Of a stretch of DNA of 64,000 bases, positions 45,573-54,001 are shown in pieces. The notes beneath the pieces were generated by a model. That model saw nothing but the letters and a program-made list of their open reading frames with translations. It was not told the origin of the DNA and ran no database searches. The stretch comes from Paraburkholderia sprentiae WSM5005 (GTDB taxonomy: Bacteria; Pseudomonadota; Gammaproteobacteria; Burkholderiales; Burkholderiaceae). The DNA is taken from positions 372,001 through 436,000 of the forward strand of contig NZ_CP017563.2 in assembly GCF_001865575.2 (NCBI RefSeq), given 5' to 3'. The stretch's first letter is position 1. Each line of letters starts with the position of its first letter. The position numbers and the translations under genes were made by a program.

Positions 45573-45702
45573 CAACATGGATGATTGATTTGAATGCCGT
45601 ACCGCTGCTGCGCCGTAGTGATAAAGGCACCGGCATCACCCAACTTGTGAACGTCTGAAATGGCTCTTCGATCCGAACACGGCCAAAGCTAGCCAAGGAT
45701 AG

Positions 45703-45998
45703 ATGAACCAAGTCAACGAAAGCGCAAAGCGCAATAAGCAACACGCCGCGAATCTATCCATGCGCCCGTCTTTCGAGTTCACAGCAGGCAGACGGTAGCT
45801 CGATCGCGCGGCAGGATGCCTACGCGGAAGCGTGGGCCAAGCAGCACGGCCTGATACTCGATCGCTCTTTACGCATGGAGGACCGCGGCAAGTCCGCTCA
45901 CAAGGGCGAGCACGTAAAGAAAGGCGGCGCGCTCGGCGCGTTCATCGAGCGTATCAAGGCCGATGACGTCGTACCCGGCGATACGCTGATCGTCGAAA
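45703..45998 (+). pseudogene. 5' remnant of a serine site-specific recombinase
   Basis: An ATG at 45703 after AAGGA begins a typical recombinase leader (MNQVNESAKRNKQHAAN). After a frameshift the frame through 45788 reads ADGSSIARQDAYAEAW, KQHGLILDRSLRMEDRGKSA and FIERIKADDVVPGDTLIVE, the N-terminal catalytic domain of a large serine recombinase/resolvase. It stops being homologous at 45998, where an inverted piece of glf is joined. The rest of the gene is missing. Confidence 0.75.
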
Positions 45999-46044
45999 AA
46001 CTCCGTAATCCTCGTGTATTCGTGATCGTTCGGATAGTTGACGG
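45999..46044 (-). repeat. inverted 46-bp copy of an internal glf segment
   Basis: These 46 bases are the exact reverse complement of glf positions 44320-44365 and on the minus strand read VNYPNDHEYTRITEF. They are fused directly to the recombinase remnant, which indicates an illegitimate rearrangement. Confidence 0.9.
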
Positions 46045-46089
46045 CACCAGAGTCACCGCCATGAACAAGCGCAGTGCGCACTCGATTCG

Positions 46090-46215
46090 ATAGATAGCAG
46101 CGCGCTCTGCATTATGTGCCAGATGACGCATTTCGCAGGGTCAGCGGCTATTGAGGCTTCTCACGAAGCAATAGAAGATCCGGGGATGGATCTTGCGCAT
46201 CGTCATGGCGACGGA
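46090..46215 (-). repeat. inverted, diverged copy of the 3' end of the GT2 gene
   Basis: On the minus strand this matches about 41970-42098 with roughly 85 percent identity by eye, covering the last 30 codons of the GT2 gene and about 45 bases beyond. One frame reads LSVAMTMRKIHPRIFYCFVR, as in the GT2 C-terminus. It runs into the 3' end of the minus-strand glycosyltransferase gene, which reads through it in a different frame. Confidence 0.85.
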
Positions 46216-47369
46216 GAGCGTCGGCCGCTCGTCGCATCGCGCTTGCCAGTCACGACATACCACGCTCGACGACCGTTTTTCCACAGCGCGCGCACTCGCC
46301 GATAGATCGCGCGGCTCACACGCTTCGACGCTTCAAGCTTCCCCTTGGTGGCCTGCGGCGGGTGATCTTCGAGCCAGCGCAGCCGTGCTTCGATATCGCG
46401 TTCACGGTCCGCGTAGAGTGCAATCGGGAAGGGATGGCCAAGCCTCGCGTCGTAAAGCGCGCGAGCGGCATCGACGATGTCGCGGTTCTCCTCGCGCTGG
46501 GAGAAGTACGCGATGTGCACGAATGGCACACTGCGCGCACAGACGATTCGCAACCGGTTCCGCGCACAGTAGACATGCATCATGTGCTCGTCATCGAGCC
46601 CACCGTCGTCGATCATGTCCCATAACCGCTTGCGAAAAAGAATGCAGCCGATCGAATAGCGCGATTCTGACGGCACTTCGCAAGGTTCGAGGTCCCGCGT
46701 GGCAGCGATGAAAGCATCAGGCTGAAGCGTGGTCCGTTCATGCAGCCAGCGCGCGATGTGCGGATAGCCCCATATCGTGCCATTGGTGCCGATCTCGATC
46801 TGCTCCGCAGGGATGATTCGCATCGGAAAGCGCTTGTCCCCGTCGGCTCCGACGAAATGGGGATGCGCCTGGCTCGTGAAGTACTCGCGCTCCAGGTTCA
46901 TCACACGCATTACCTCAGGGAAGCCCCAGTTGTTGTTGTTGATCAGCGGGGTGACGTAGGCAAGCTCGTTCGCGCTTTCATGTTCCGCCGCGTCGTACGT
47001 GGCGAGCATCTTGTCGAGCCACTCGCCGGCGATCGGGAAGGCGTCGTCGTCCACCTTGCAGATCAAGTCGATTTCGGCGAACGCCGGTTGCGAGAGTAGT
47101 TTTTTGATCGTGCGATAGGGTGGGCCAGGCGGAATGTCGTCGACGACCCGAACGATGCCCGGAAAAAGTCTTGCGTAGCGCCGCGCCACGGCAAGCGTGC
47201 GTTCCGCGTCATAGCCGCCCCGGCAGTTCTGAAGCAGGATGAACTCGACGCCTGTTGGCCGGTACGCCATGTGACTGGCGAGGGTGAGTTCGAGCGCTGC
47301 GTAGTCGCGACAGAGCAGGACCAGAATGGCGACTCGCCTCGATGCCACGTTAGAACCGGATGCAGTCAT
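46203..47369 (-). CDS. DxD glycosyltransferase-like protein
   Basis: The ATG at 47369 has a strong AAGGAG site; an upstream start adds 15 unlikely residues. The 388-residue protein has a GT-A-like N-terminus (VAILVLLCRDYAALELTLAS) and LICKVDDDAFPIAGEW with the metal-binding DxD. It also has ISNNNWGFPEV-like and GTNGTIWGYPHIARW segments and RYSIGCILFRKRLWDMI. It is transcribed toward the EPS genes. Its final residues (TSGRRSPSP) come from out-of-frame reading of the GT2 3' copy, so the natural C-terminus has probably been replaced. Confidence 0.75.
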   Translation of the reverse strand: MTASGSNVASRRVAILVLLCRDYAALELTLASHMAYRPTGVEFILLQNCRGGYDAERTLAVARRYARLFPGIVRVVDDIPPGPPYRTIKKLLSQPAFAEIDLICKVDDDAFPIAGEWLDKMLATYDAAEHESANELAYVTPLINNNNWGFPEVMRVMNLEREYFTSQAHPHFVGADGDKRFPMRIIPAEQIEIGTNGTIWGYPHIARWLHERTTLQPDAFIAATRDLEPCEVPSESRYSIGCILFRKRLWDMIDDGGLDDEHMMHVYCARNRLRIVCARSVPFVHIAYFSQREENRDIVDAARALYDARLGHPFPIALYADRERDIEARLRWLEDHPPQATKGKLEASKRVSRAIYRRVRALWKNGRRAWYVVTGKRDATSGRRSPSP

Positions 47370-48021
47370 GCTACTCCTTCGTAGGTAGCGACGAGCACAT
47401 TGCCCAAGGAACATACATGCGAATATCGGAAGGCACCGAACCTGGCATCACGTGCATCACGAATATGCCAACACCAACGGTGCCGATGCTAATAACCGCG
47501 CGTCCGGTCGCAGCACCGATCGCGACTACTCAAGAGACAGGACGGAACGCACCGGTTCATCATAGTACAAGCGAAGATGAAGTGAAGCCGTATTCCATAG
47601 CGCGTCGCTGTTCTAAGCCAATCAACTGCGGGGAGGACGTTTTATGAATTATCGGACATTTCAGTGCGCTAAAATCCGCCAAACCATCAGTCAAATCTGC
47701 GACGCTGTTATTCGTACATCGAAATACGTCTTCCATTTTCATGGCAGCCGCAAAGTGAGCTACGACGATTAGGCTCGTCGAACTCGATGTCAGGGCACTG
47801 TGAATAAAGGACCCGAGCGCGAAGGAACGCGCTGCTATCAACTATTAAAAAAGATTCGCGATGTCGTGAAGCGCTCGCGGCAATGCCTGCGTCGACGACA
47901 TCGAATTGCGATGTGTCCGCAGGACGCGCGCAGCGGCGCGATACTGCGAATCGCTGCGCGCAATAAGGGCAGAGTGGTTACTCTTGCGAAAAAGGTACCG
48001 TATTCCTAACGAATTTAGTAG
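47370..48021. other. 652-base intergenic stretch, no gene recognised
   Basis: The stretch between the minus-strand glycosyltransferase and the PQQ-like propeller is visibly more AT-rich than its surroundings up to about 47860. Short open frames such as 47800-48009 have no recognisable product or ribosome-binding site. I see no clear remnant, terminator or repeat. Confidence 0.5.
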
Positions 48022-49815
48022 TCAGAGGCCATAGGCATGAACCACGTGGTCGCTACCGGCGACGAAGACTTGCCCGTTCACGACCGTCGGCGACGCGAAG
48101 TTACCCTCGCCGGTTTGAACTGCCGTGTATTGGTCGTGGAAGAGTATGGTCCCGTCCGCTGCATCCAATGCGTAAAAGTCGTTGCCCAAACCGTCTGCGT
48201 AATACACCACACCATTTGCGGCGACGGGCGGGATAGCCGGGTTGAACGAGGATCTGTTCAAGCCGACTTGCGCCTGCCACACGGGTTTGGGGTTCACAGT
48301 ACAGTTGCTGTCGATCGACAGTGCGATGACCCCGTGTTTGTATAAGTTGTTGCTCCCCGAACCGCCAGGGGACACGACGTAAAGCCGATTTAGCACCGGG
48401 TCGAATGCAGGAATGCCTATGTTGCTGCCCTCGGCTGAACTGAGGGAAATCGTCAACCTTTCAATGGGGCCCTGCTGCTGAATAGTGGCTCGGTTATAAA
48501 TGAAGAGGTTGCCGGACTTGTTGTAGGCCGCGAGCATCGTCGGGCAGGTGGGACGCTGGAAGAGCAATGCTGTAGCGCCGAAGTCGGAGTCCGAGAGGGG
48601 CGGAGAAAGCGGCGAGTTCGACGCGGCTACCGCCAGGGTCGGCGTGAGCTTCACGACGTGCTCCGCGAACGCGGCATTTTCCGGATTGGCGAATGCGTTG
48701 CCCGTGAGTGCATAGACGACCGTCCCATCAGGCGGAATCGATACGCCTCCCACACCCCATATACCGCCCCCGTCTGGCCCGCTTGCGCCGTCTGGGTACC
48801 AGCGTTGCAGAATCGCGGCTGGGTTGGTGGTGGACGCGCGGACGACCTGTCCATGGTACGGCTCCGTATCGCAGGGGTCGCCGGCTGTCGCCACGTATAT
48901 CGACGAACTATCGGGACTGAGCGTCAAGCCGCCATAGACCATCGTTCTTGGAGAAGCGTTGTTTGCGTCGAGAAGTGGCAGGTTGAAGCCCGGGAGATCC
49001 ACGCCGGTCTGGAGGTTGTACGCATGCAGGTAGCCTCGCCCGCTCGCAACGAAAATCCGGTTGTTGGCATGGTCGATGACGGGCGTGCCCTGCACCCCGA
49101 TCTTGCCTTGGAACAGCCCGGTGCAGGCCGACGTCAAGATAGCTTGAGGGATAGGGGCGCTTTTCCAAATGACCGCCCCTGTCGCGGCATTCAGTGCCCA
49201 TGTAGTATTCCCCTCTGTCGCAACATAGACGATATCGGTTGGCACCCCGTTGATCATTACCCCGGTAGCCAGTACCGGCTGAGTCAGGATGGCACCGTCC
49301 AGGACAGGTGACTTCCAGTGCTGTACCAACGTCCTCACGTTGGTCTGGGTGAGCACCGTCTCGACCGGGTTATACCCAGTCCGCTGCCTGTTCATGCCAT
49401 ACGTCGGCCAGTCGGTCGTCGTAAAGGTTGGCGCGGCGACGGCCCCTGGTGTCCGGCTCAATGTAGCTTTAGTCGCTGGTTCGGGAGCTCGGTACGGCGT
49501 ATCCACCGCCGGCCCGGTATCGTCGAGGAATTTATTCGGATTGATCTTGTCTCCGCCGTTCTGTTTGTCTACGTCCGATCCATCGAGAGCGAAGGCTGGC
49601 GGCACTTTCGGTCCGACGCCAGACGGGTGCGTGCCATGAGGGAATGGGTTCAGTGCGTTTGACGACGCCTGAGCGGCTGTTGCAAGACCCGGCGCAGATG
49701 CCGCAGCCGGTGCCGCGTTCGAACTTTGCGCTTGTGCGCCCGAGGCCGCCATGCCGGCGAGGATCAAAGCTGCAACGAGCCGAGAAGCGTCGATAACGTT
49801 ATGTACGTTATTCAT
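48022..49815 (-). CDS. secreted PQQ-like beta-propeller protein
   Basis: The ATG at 49815, with AGAGGTGG upstream, gives 597 residues with a Sec signal peptide (ALILAGMAASGAQA). An Ala/Ser/Pro-rich linker leads to a propeller of PQQ-type blades with repeats such as DIVYVATEGNTTWALNAATGAVIWKSA, NRIFVASGRGYLHAYNLQTG and VVYYADGLGNDFYALDAADGTILFHD. The calcium and PQQ ligands of true quinoprotein dehydrogenases are not evident, and there is no CxxCH. It is therefore probably a structural or binding propeller in the periplasm or outside the cell. It stands alone; operon context gives no function. Confidence 0.82.
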   Translation of the reverse strand: MNNVHNVIDASRLVAALILAGMAASGAQAQSSNAAPAAASAPGLATAAQASSNALNPFPHGTHPSGVGPKVPPAFALDGSDVDKQNGGDKINPNKFLDDTGPAVDTPYRAPEPATKATLSRTPGAVAAPTFTTTDWPTYGMNRQRTGYNPVETVLTQTNVRTLVQHWKSPVLDGAILTQPVLATGVMINGVPTDIVYVATEGNTTWALNAATGAVIWKSAPIPQAILTSACTGLFQGKIGVQGTPVIDHANNRIFVASGRGYLHAYNLQTGVDLPGFNLPLLDANNASPRTMVYGGLTLSPDSSSIYVATAGDPCDTEPYHGQVVRASTTNPAAILQRWYPDGASGPDGGGIWGVGGVSIPPDGTVVYALTGNAFANPENAAFAEHVVKLTPTLAVAASNSPLSPPLSDSDFGATALLFQRPTCPTMLAAYNKSGNLFIYNRATIQQQGPIERLTISLSSAEGSNIGIPAFDPVLNRLYVVSPGGSGSNNLYKHGVIALSIDSNCTVNPKPVWQAQVGLNRSSFNPAIPPVAANGVVYYADGLGNDFYALDAADGTILFHDQYTAVQTGEGNFASPTVVNGQVFVAGSDHVVHAYGL

Positions 49816-50030
49816 GTAGCCACCTCTTGGAAATACTGCTATTAGCAAAACGTGAGGTTAATGCTAGGCCATCAAAAATCAAGCGCAAGAAATGTCCGCT
49901 AGGGGCTACGATCTGGCGGACAAAGAACTGTCCCTATTGAGTAATGCAAGGCTCACACACCGTTCGGCTGCTTCATCCGAATGCGCGATTTCGCTGGAAG
50001 CAGATCGGCACACCCGGCGACCCTGTCCGG

Positions 50031-50052
50031 AGCGCTAGTCGCTAGCGCTTTT
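50031..50052 (+). terminator. Rho-independent-type terminator without an upstream gene
   Basis: AGCGCTAG-TCG-CTAGCGCT is followed by TTT. The plus-strand gene that it would terminate is absent: upstream is the start of the minus-strand propeller gene. It is probably left over from a deletion. Confidence 0.55.
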
Positions 50053-50078
50053 AAAGAAATGGGGCATTAAACATCCGC

Positions 50079-50192
50079 TTCGTCGGCGACGCGAGCGACA
50101 AGTCCGCGGGCGGCGGCGAGTATCCGTTACAGGACGGTTTCGGCTGGACTAATGGCGTGGTGCGGTCGGGGTATCGGATGCGGCGGCATTGA
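50079..50192 (+). pseudogene. trehalase C-terminal fragment
   Basis: The frame [20 protein letters not shown] then FGWTNGVV matches the highly conserved glycine-rich C-terminal signature of family GH37 trehalases ([18 protein letters not shown]). The frame ends at TGA 50192 after a short tail. Nothing upstream is in frame, so only the last about 37 codons survive. Confidence 0.8.
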
Positions 50193-50269
50193 CGGCGGCC
50201 GCGCCGCAGACGTCGCACAGTACGTCGCGCGCGGGCCACTAGTTTAGTCAACCTGGAAACTCCCAAAGA

Positions 50270-51147
50270 TGAATCGCAAGCTCGACGTCCCATCGGCGGA
50301 ACCGCTGCCGCCGCAAGCGCAGGGCCACGACGGCCGACGAAGCCACCGCGCACTGGCAGCGCAATCTTGGCGTATGCGTGTTCGGCTCGTTCACGACCAT
50401 CGTCGCGATGACGCTGCTGCTGCCGTTCCTGCCGCTCTACGTCGAGCAGCTCGGCGTCAAGGCGCGGCGATCTTCGTGGCCTTTCTCGCGACGGCGTTCC
50501 TGATCCGCGAAAAGCCGGTGCGCAAGCGCACGGACAGCGCGTCGAAGCAGGGCGCGTGGGCATCGGTCGACGACAAGCGGCCAGCCATCGCGATGCTTGC
50601 CACAGGTCTGCTGCTGATGGTCGCGAACATGTCGATCGAGCCGATTATCACCGTCTACGTCGCCCAGCTCACGAAGCCTCAAAGCGTGACGATGATCGCG
50701 GGCTTCGTGATGTCGGGCGCAGCGCTCGGCAGCGTGCTGTCATCGTCGCGGCTGGGCAAGCTCGCCGATCGCGCCGGGCACTGGAATGTGATCGTCGGCT
50801 GCCTCGCCGTATCGGCGCTGCTGCTGGTTCCGCAGGCGTTCGTCACCGCGAGCTGGCAGTTGATCGTGCTGCGTTTCCTGATGGGAATCGCGTTAGGCGG
50901 CCTGTTGCCGTGCATCGCGAGCGTGATCCGCCACAACGTGCCGGCGAACGTGACGGGCGCGATTCTTGGGTACTCGGTCTCGTCGCAGTACGCGGGGCAG
51001 GTGGCCGGGCCTCTGTTAGGCGGTTTCGTCGGCGGACACGTCGGCATGCGCGCGGTGTTTCTCGGCACCAGCCTGCTGATGGCGCTCGGCGCAGTCGCGA
51101 ACTGGCGTGTGAAGTCGGGCAGGGCACAGGCGGGAGCGGCGCGCTGA
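50270..51147 (+). pseudogene. broken MFS efflux gene (MdtG-like)
   Basis: From about 50450 the plus frame encodes the second half of a 12-segment MFS exporter ([21 protein letters not shown], then MLATGLLLMVANMSIEPIITVYV through GPLLGGFVGGHVGMRAVFLG). The first membrane segment, [26 protein letters not shown], sits in a different frame between about 50330 and 50460. Comparison with the family (about 400 residues) shows a frameshift near residue 23 and a deletion of segments 2 to 5. The C-terminal half may still be translated as a 292-residue product, but it is unlikely to function. Confidence 0.8.
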
Positions 51148-51225
51148 TGCCTCACGCATTGTTAATCAGTACCACTGATGTAAAGCTTATGGCGATCTTC
51201 GCGCCTCTCGGAGAGTCGCCGATTT

Positions 51226-51438
51226 GTTCTCTTCTTTCTTCCGCAGCGAGACAATACACAACGCGCACATGCTGTCTCTGTGCGTTTGCCCACATGTGAA
51301 CGCTGCGCCGCCAGGACGTTGCCACAAGCATAGCGACATGGCTTTGCGGCAAATGTTTCAGAAGTGGTCTGCGCACTTCAGCATCGAGATGGTCTGGCTT
51401 ATTTCCGTTCAAGAACGATTTCATTGGGCTTTTTCCAC
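51226..51438. repeat. diverged dispersed repeat, copy B
   Basis: This is the partner of 40046-40255, in the same orientation and about 11 kb away. On the minus strand, ATG 51424 begins MKSFLNGNKPDHLDA and keeps RRSVHMWANAQ and CLAA in the same positions as copy A. The frame here stops at 51152, so a peptide of about 90 residues is possible. Confidence 0.8.
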
Positions 51439-51934
51439 GCATCAAGACGCTATCGAAGCAATGCTGCGTCGTTGAATTACGCGTCGTCCTTGATGCATGG
51501 CTGGCGTGCTGTATCACGTTTGAAACACTTCGGACTTCTACTGCAATTGCACAATCAGCCCATTGCTGTGCATCGATCTGCGTCGCGCGAGCCCTTCGCT
51601 TCATCTGGCTATTCGTGTCCCCCACGATGATTTCGCGTTCTCCGAACCGTTCACCGATGAAACGTATTTAACTGCGAGTCATTGCGTCGCAACATCTTTC
51701 AGCAGTCGAATCGTTGCCGGTGAAGGATCGGACACCTGCTGGTACGAACTTCGCTATATGCCTCGCCGCGCAAGTGGACCTGGTCGTCGCGATAGCTGTG
51801 ACCGGATGCTGAATAAGACGCTGAACTTCCACACCGCACGCCAGACCTCGGGGGCTCACAGCATGTTCCATGCGTCATTTGCATGACGCATGGCCTCGAT
51901 TTGTCTGAACGTCGGTATCGACAAACGAGGAACC
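51439..51934. other. 496-base region upstream of pgaA
   Basis: I see no recognisable gene between repeat copy B and pgaA. An open frame from 51563 to 51886 has no family resemblance and no good ribosome-binding site. The pga promoter should lie here, but I cannot mark -35/-10 boxes with confidence. Confidence 0.4.
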
Positions 51935-53995
51935 ATGAAAACCAAAAGCGCTAGCCGACGCAAGCACGCGGCAGTCAAGGCGACAGCCCTGCTGCTGATG
52001 CTGTTGATGCGTGACTATTGCGCCGCGCAGCCGGGCGCTGCGTCGGAGGCACCGGGGAACGTTGCAGAAGGGACCATCGCGAAAGGTACGGTCGTGCAAG
52101 GGAAGGTCGTGACCGAACGCGACCAGCTTCGCGAACGCGTTTTTGAAGAAGCCAGCGCGGGCGCTGCGCAACTTGCGTTGCAGGAGGCGCGTGCCAGTGC
52201 GGACGCATTCTCCGAACATGATCTGCTGCAGATCGAAGCGCTCGTCGTTGAAACGGAAGTGCATTGGGGACGTCAGCAATCGCTCGCCACGGACGAGCCC
52301 GATCGTCTTGCGCAGACTCGAGCCGCGCTTCAGCACATCGACGACATGCTCGCTCGCATACCGGCCGGCGACGGCTACGAGGACCTGCGCCGTGCGGTGC
52401 TCGCCGAACGTGTCGCGGCACTGCAAGGTGTCGGGCGCATGAAGGAAGCGATCGCGCTATACGAAGACCTCGCGCGCTCGCCGCAACCGATGCCTGCGCG
52501 TACCTACGCCGCCGCGGGTGACGCCTACACGTATCTCGACGAGCCGCGCAAGGCCGCGCCGGCTTATGAGCGTGCGTTGCACACGCCCGTCGAGCCGCTC
52601 ACACCGTCGCTCGAACCGCATGCGCTCAAGCGCATCGACGTGCAGGAAGGTCTCTTCTTCGCCTACCTCGACGCGGGCCGTTATGAGCATGCGCAGCAAC
52701 TGCTGAAGTCGATCGCGGCGAGCACGCCGATTCGCGCGGATCTCGCCGAGCATCCGGAAGACGTGAACGAAGACTATGGCCGTGTGAAGAAGCTGCAGGC
52801 GCAGTACCTGCTCTACACGGACCGCACCCGCGAAGGCGTGGCGGCGCTCGACAAGCTGCGTCACGAAGCGCCGTTCGATCCCGCGTTGATCAGCGCACGA
52901 GCGGATGCAACGCTTGTCCAGCAGCGCCCGCATGAAGCGGAGCAGGTCTACACGGGCACGCTCGTCGATCATCCTGGCGACGTCGAAACGCTTGCGGGCC
53001 TCGGCAGGACCGCGTTGCAACTGAATCAGTACGACCGCGCTGCGCAGGTCAACGCGACGTTCGGCGACCGCTTCCCGGACAACAACACGGTGAAGACGTT
53101 TCAACACGACTTCGAGGCGTACCAGAGCCCGCAACTGATCGTCGCGGCGAACGGACAGAAGGGCAACTCGGTCATCGCCGACAACGACTGGGGCGTCGAT
53201 ACGCAACTCTATTCGATGCCGATCGCGGACTACTGGCGCATCTTCGCGCATCAGTTCAGCGGACGCGCAAACACCGGCGACGGCAACAGCGTGAGCCGCA
53301 TTCGCAACGGCATCGGCGGCGACTTCCGCTTTCATGGCATCGACGCAGCCGCCGAAGTGGACCGGTCGACGGGACCGCAAGCGAAAACGGGCGGCGCCGG
53401 CAGTCTGAGCTTCGCGCCCGACGACCACTGGAAATTCTCGGCGGGCGTCGACAGCAACGTCAACACGCTGCCGTGGAAGGCCTATCAGGCGGGCGTGACG
53501 GGCCGCGCGGCGACGGGCGAGATCCGCTACGAGGTGGACGATTACCGCTACTTCGAGGTCGGTTACGGCGCTTCGCGCTACAGCGACACGAATTTCAACC
53601 AGTCGTGGGTGGCGACGTGGTACGAGCGCCTGATCAACACGCCCAGCCACCTCGTCGCGACGTGGGTCGAGCTGAACACCAGCAGCAACACGCTCACGAA
53701 CACCGCGTACTTCAGTCCGCATCGCGACCTGACCGCGCAGCTCACCGCGATGTACCAGTGGACCTCGTGGCGCAACGCGGACCAGTCGCTCGCGAACCGC
53801 GCCTATGCAACGGTCGGCGGCTACCGTCAGACCGACATCGGCACCAGCATGCTGTGGGAGGTCCGTCTCGAACAGCAGTGGCAGTTCAGCGCGCACGCGT
53901 CGCTCGCCTACGGCATCGGCGTGGCGAGCCAGCGCATGGACCGAACCCGCGAGACCAGCAAGCTCATCTACCTGAACCTGAACATTCCCCTGTAG
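51935..53995 (+). CDS. pgaA: poly-beta-1,6-GlcNAc export porin PgaA
   Basis: The ATG at 51935, with ACGAGG upstream, gives 686 residues. A signal peptide (ALLLMLLMRDYCAA) is followed by a TPR-type superhelix (residues about 50-400; for example MKEAIALYEDLARSPQPMPARTYAAAGDAY). The C-terminal part from about 430 is an outer-membrane beta-barrel ending in LNLNIPL, with alternating strands such as YFEVGYGASRYSDTNFNQSW. PgaA exports partially deacetylated PNAG. It begins a five- or six-gene transcript with pgaBCD and glmS. Confidence 0.92.
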   Translation: MKTKSASRRKHAAVKATALLLMLLMRDYCAAQPGAASEAPGNVAEGTIAKGTVVQGKVVTERDQLRERVFEEASAGAAQLALQEARASADAFSEHDLLQIEALVVETEVHWGRQQSLATDEPDRLAQTRAALQHIDDMLARIPAGDGYEDLRRAVLAERVAALQGVGRMKEAIALYEDLARSPQPMPARTYAAAGDAYTYLDEPRKAAPAYERALHTPVEPLTPSLEPHALKRIDVQEGLFFAYLDAGRYEHAQQLLKSIAASTPIRADLAEHPEDVNEDYGRVKKLQAQYLLYTDRTREGVAALDKLRHEAPFDPALISARADATLVQQRPHEAEQVYTGTLVDHPGDVETLAGLGRTALQLNQYDRAAQVNATFGDRFPDNNTVKTFQHDFEAYQSPQLIVAANGQKGNSVIADNDWGVDTQLYSMPIADYWRIFAHQFSGRANTGDGNSVSRIRNGIGGDFRFHGIDAAAEVDRSTGPQAKTGGAGSLSFAPDDHWKFSAGVDSNVNTLPWKAYQAGVTGRAATGEIRYEVDDYRYFEVGYGASRYSDTNFNQSWVATWYERLINTPSHLVATWVELNTSSNTLTNTAYFSPHRDLTAQLTAMYQWTSWRNADQSLANRAYATVGGYRQTDIGTSMLWEVRLEQQWQFSAHASLAYGIGVASQRMDRTRETSKLIYLNLNIPL

Positions 53996-54001
53996 GCCAT
54001 C

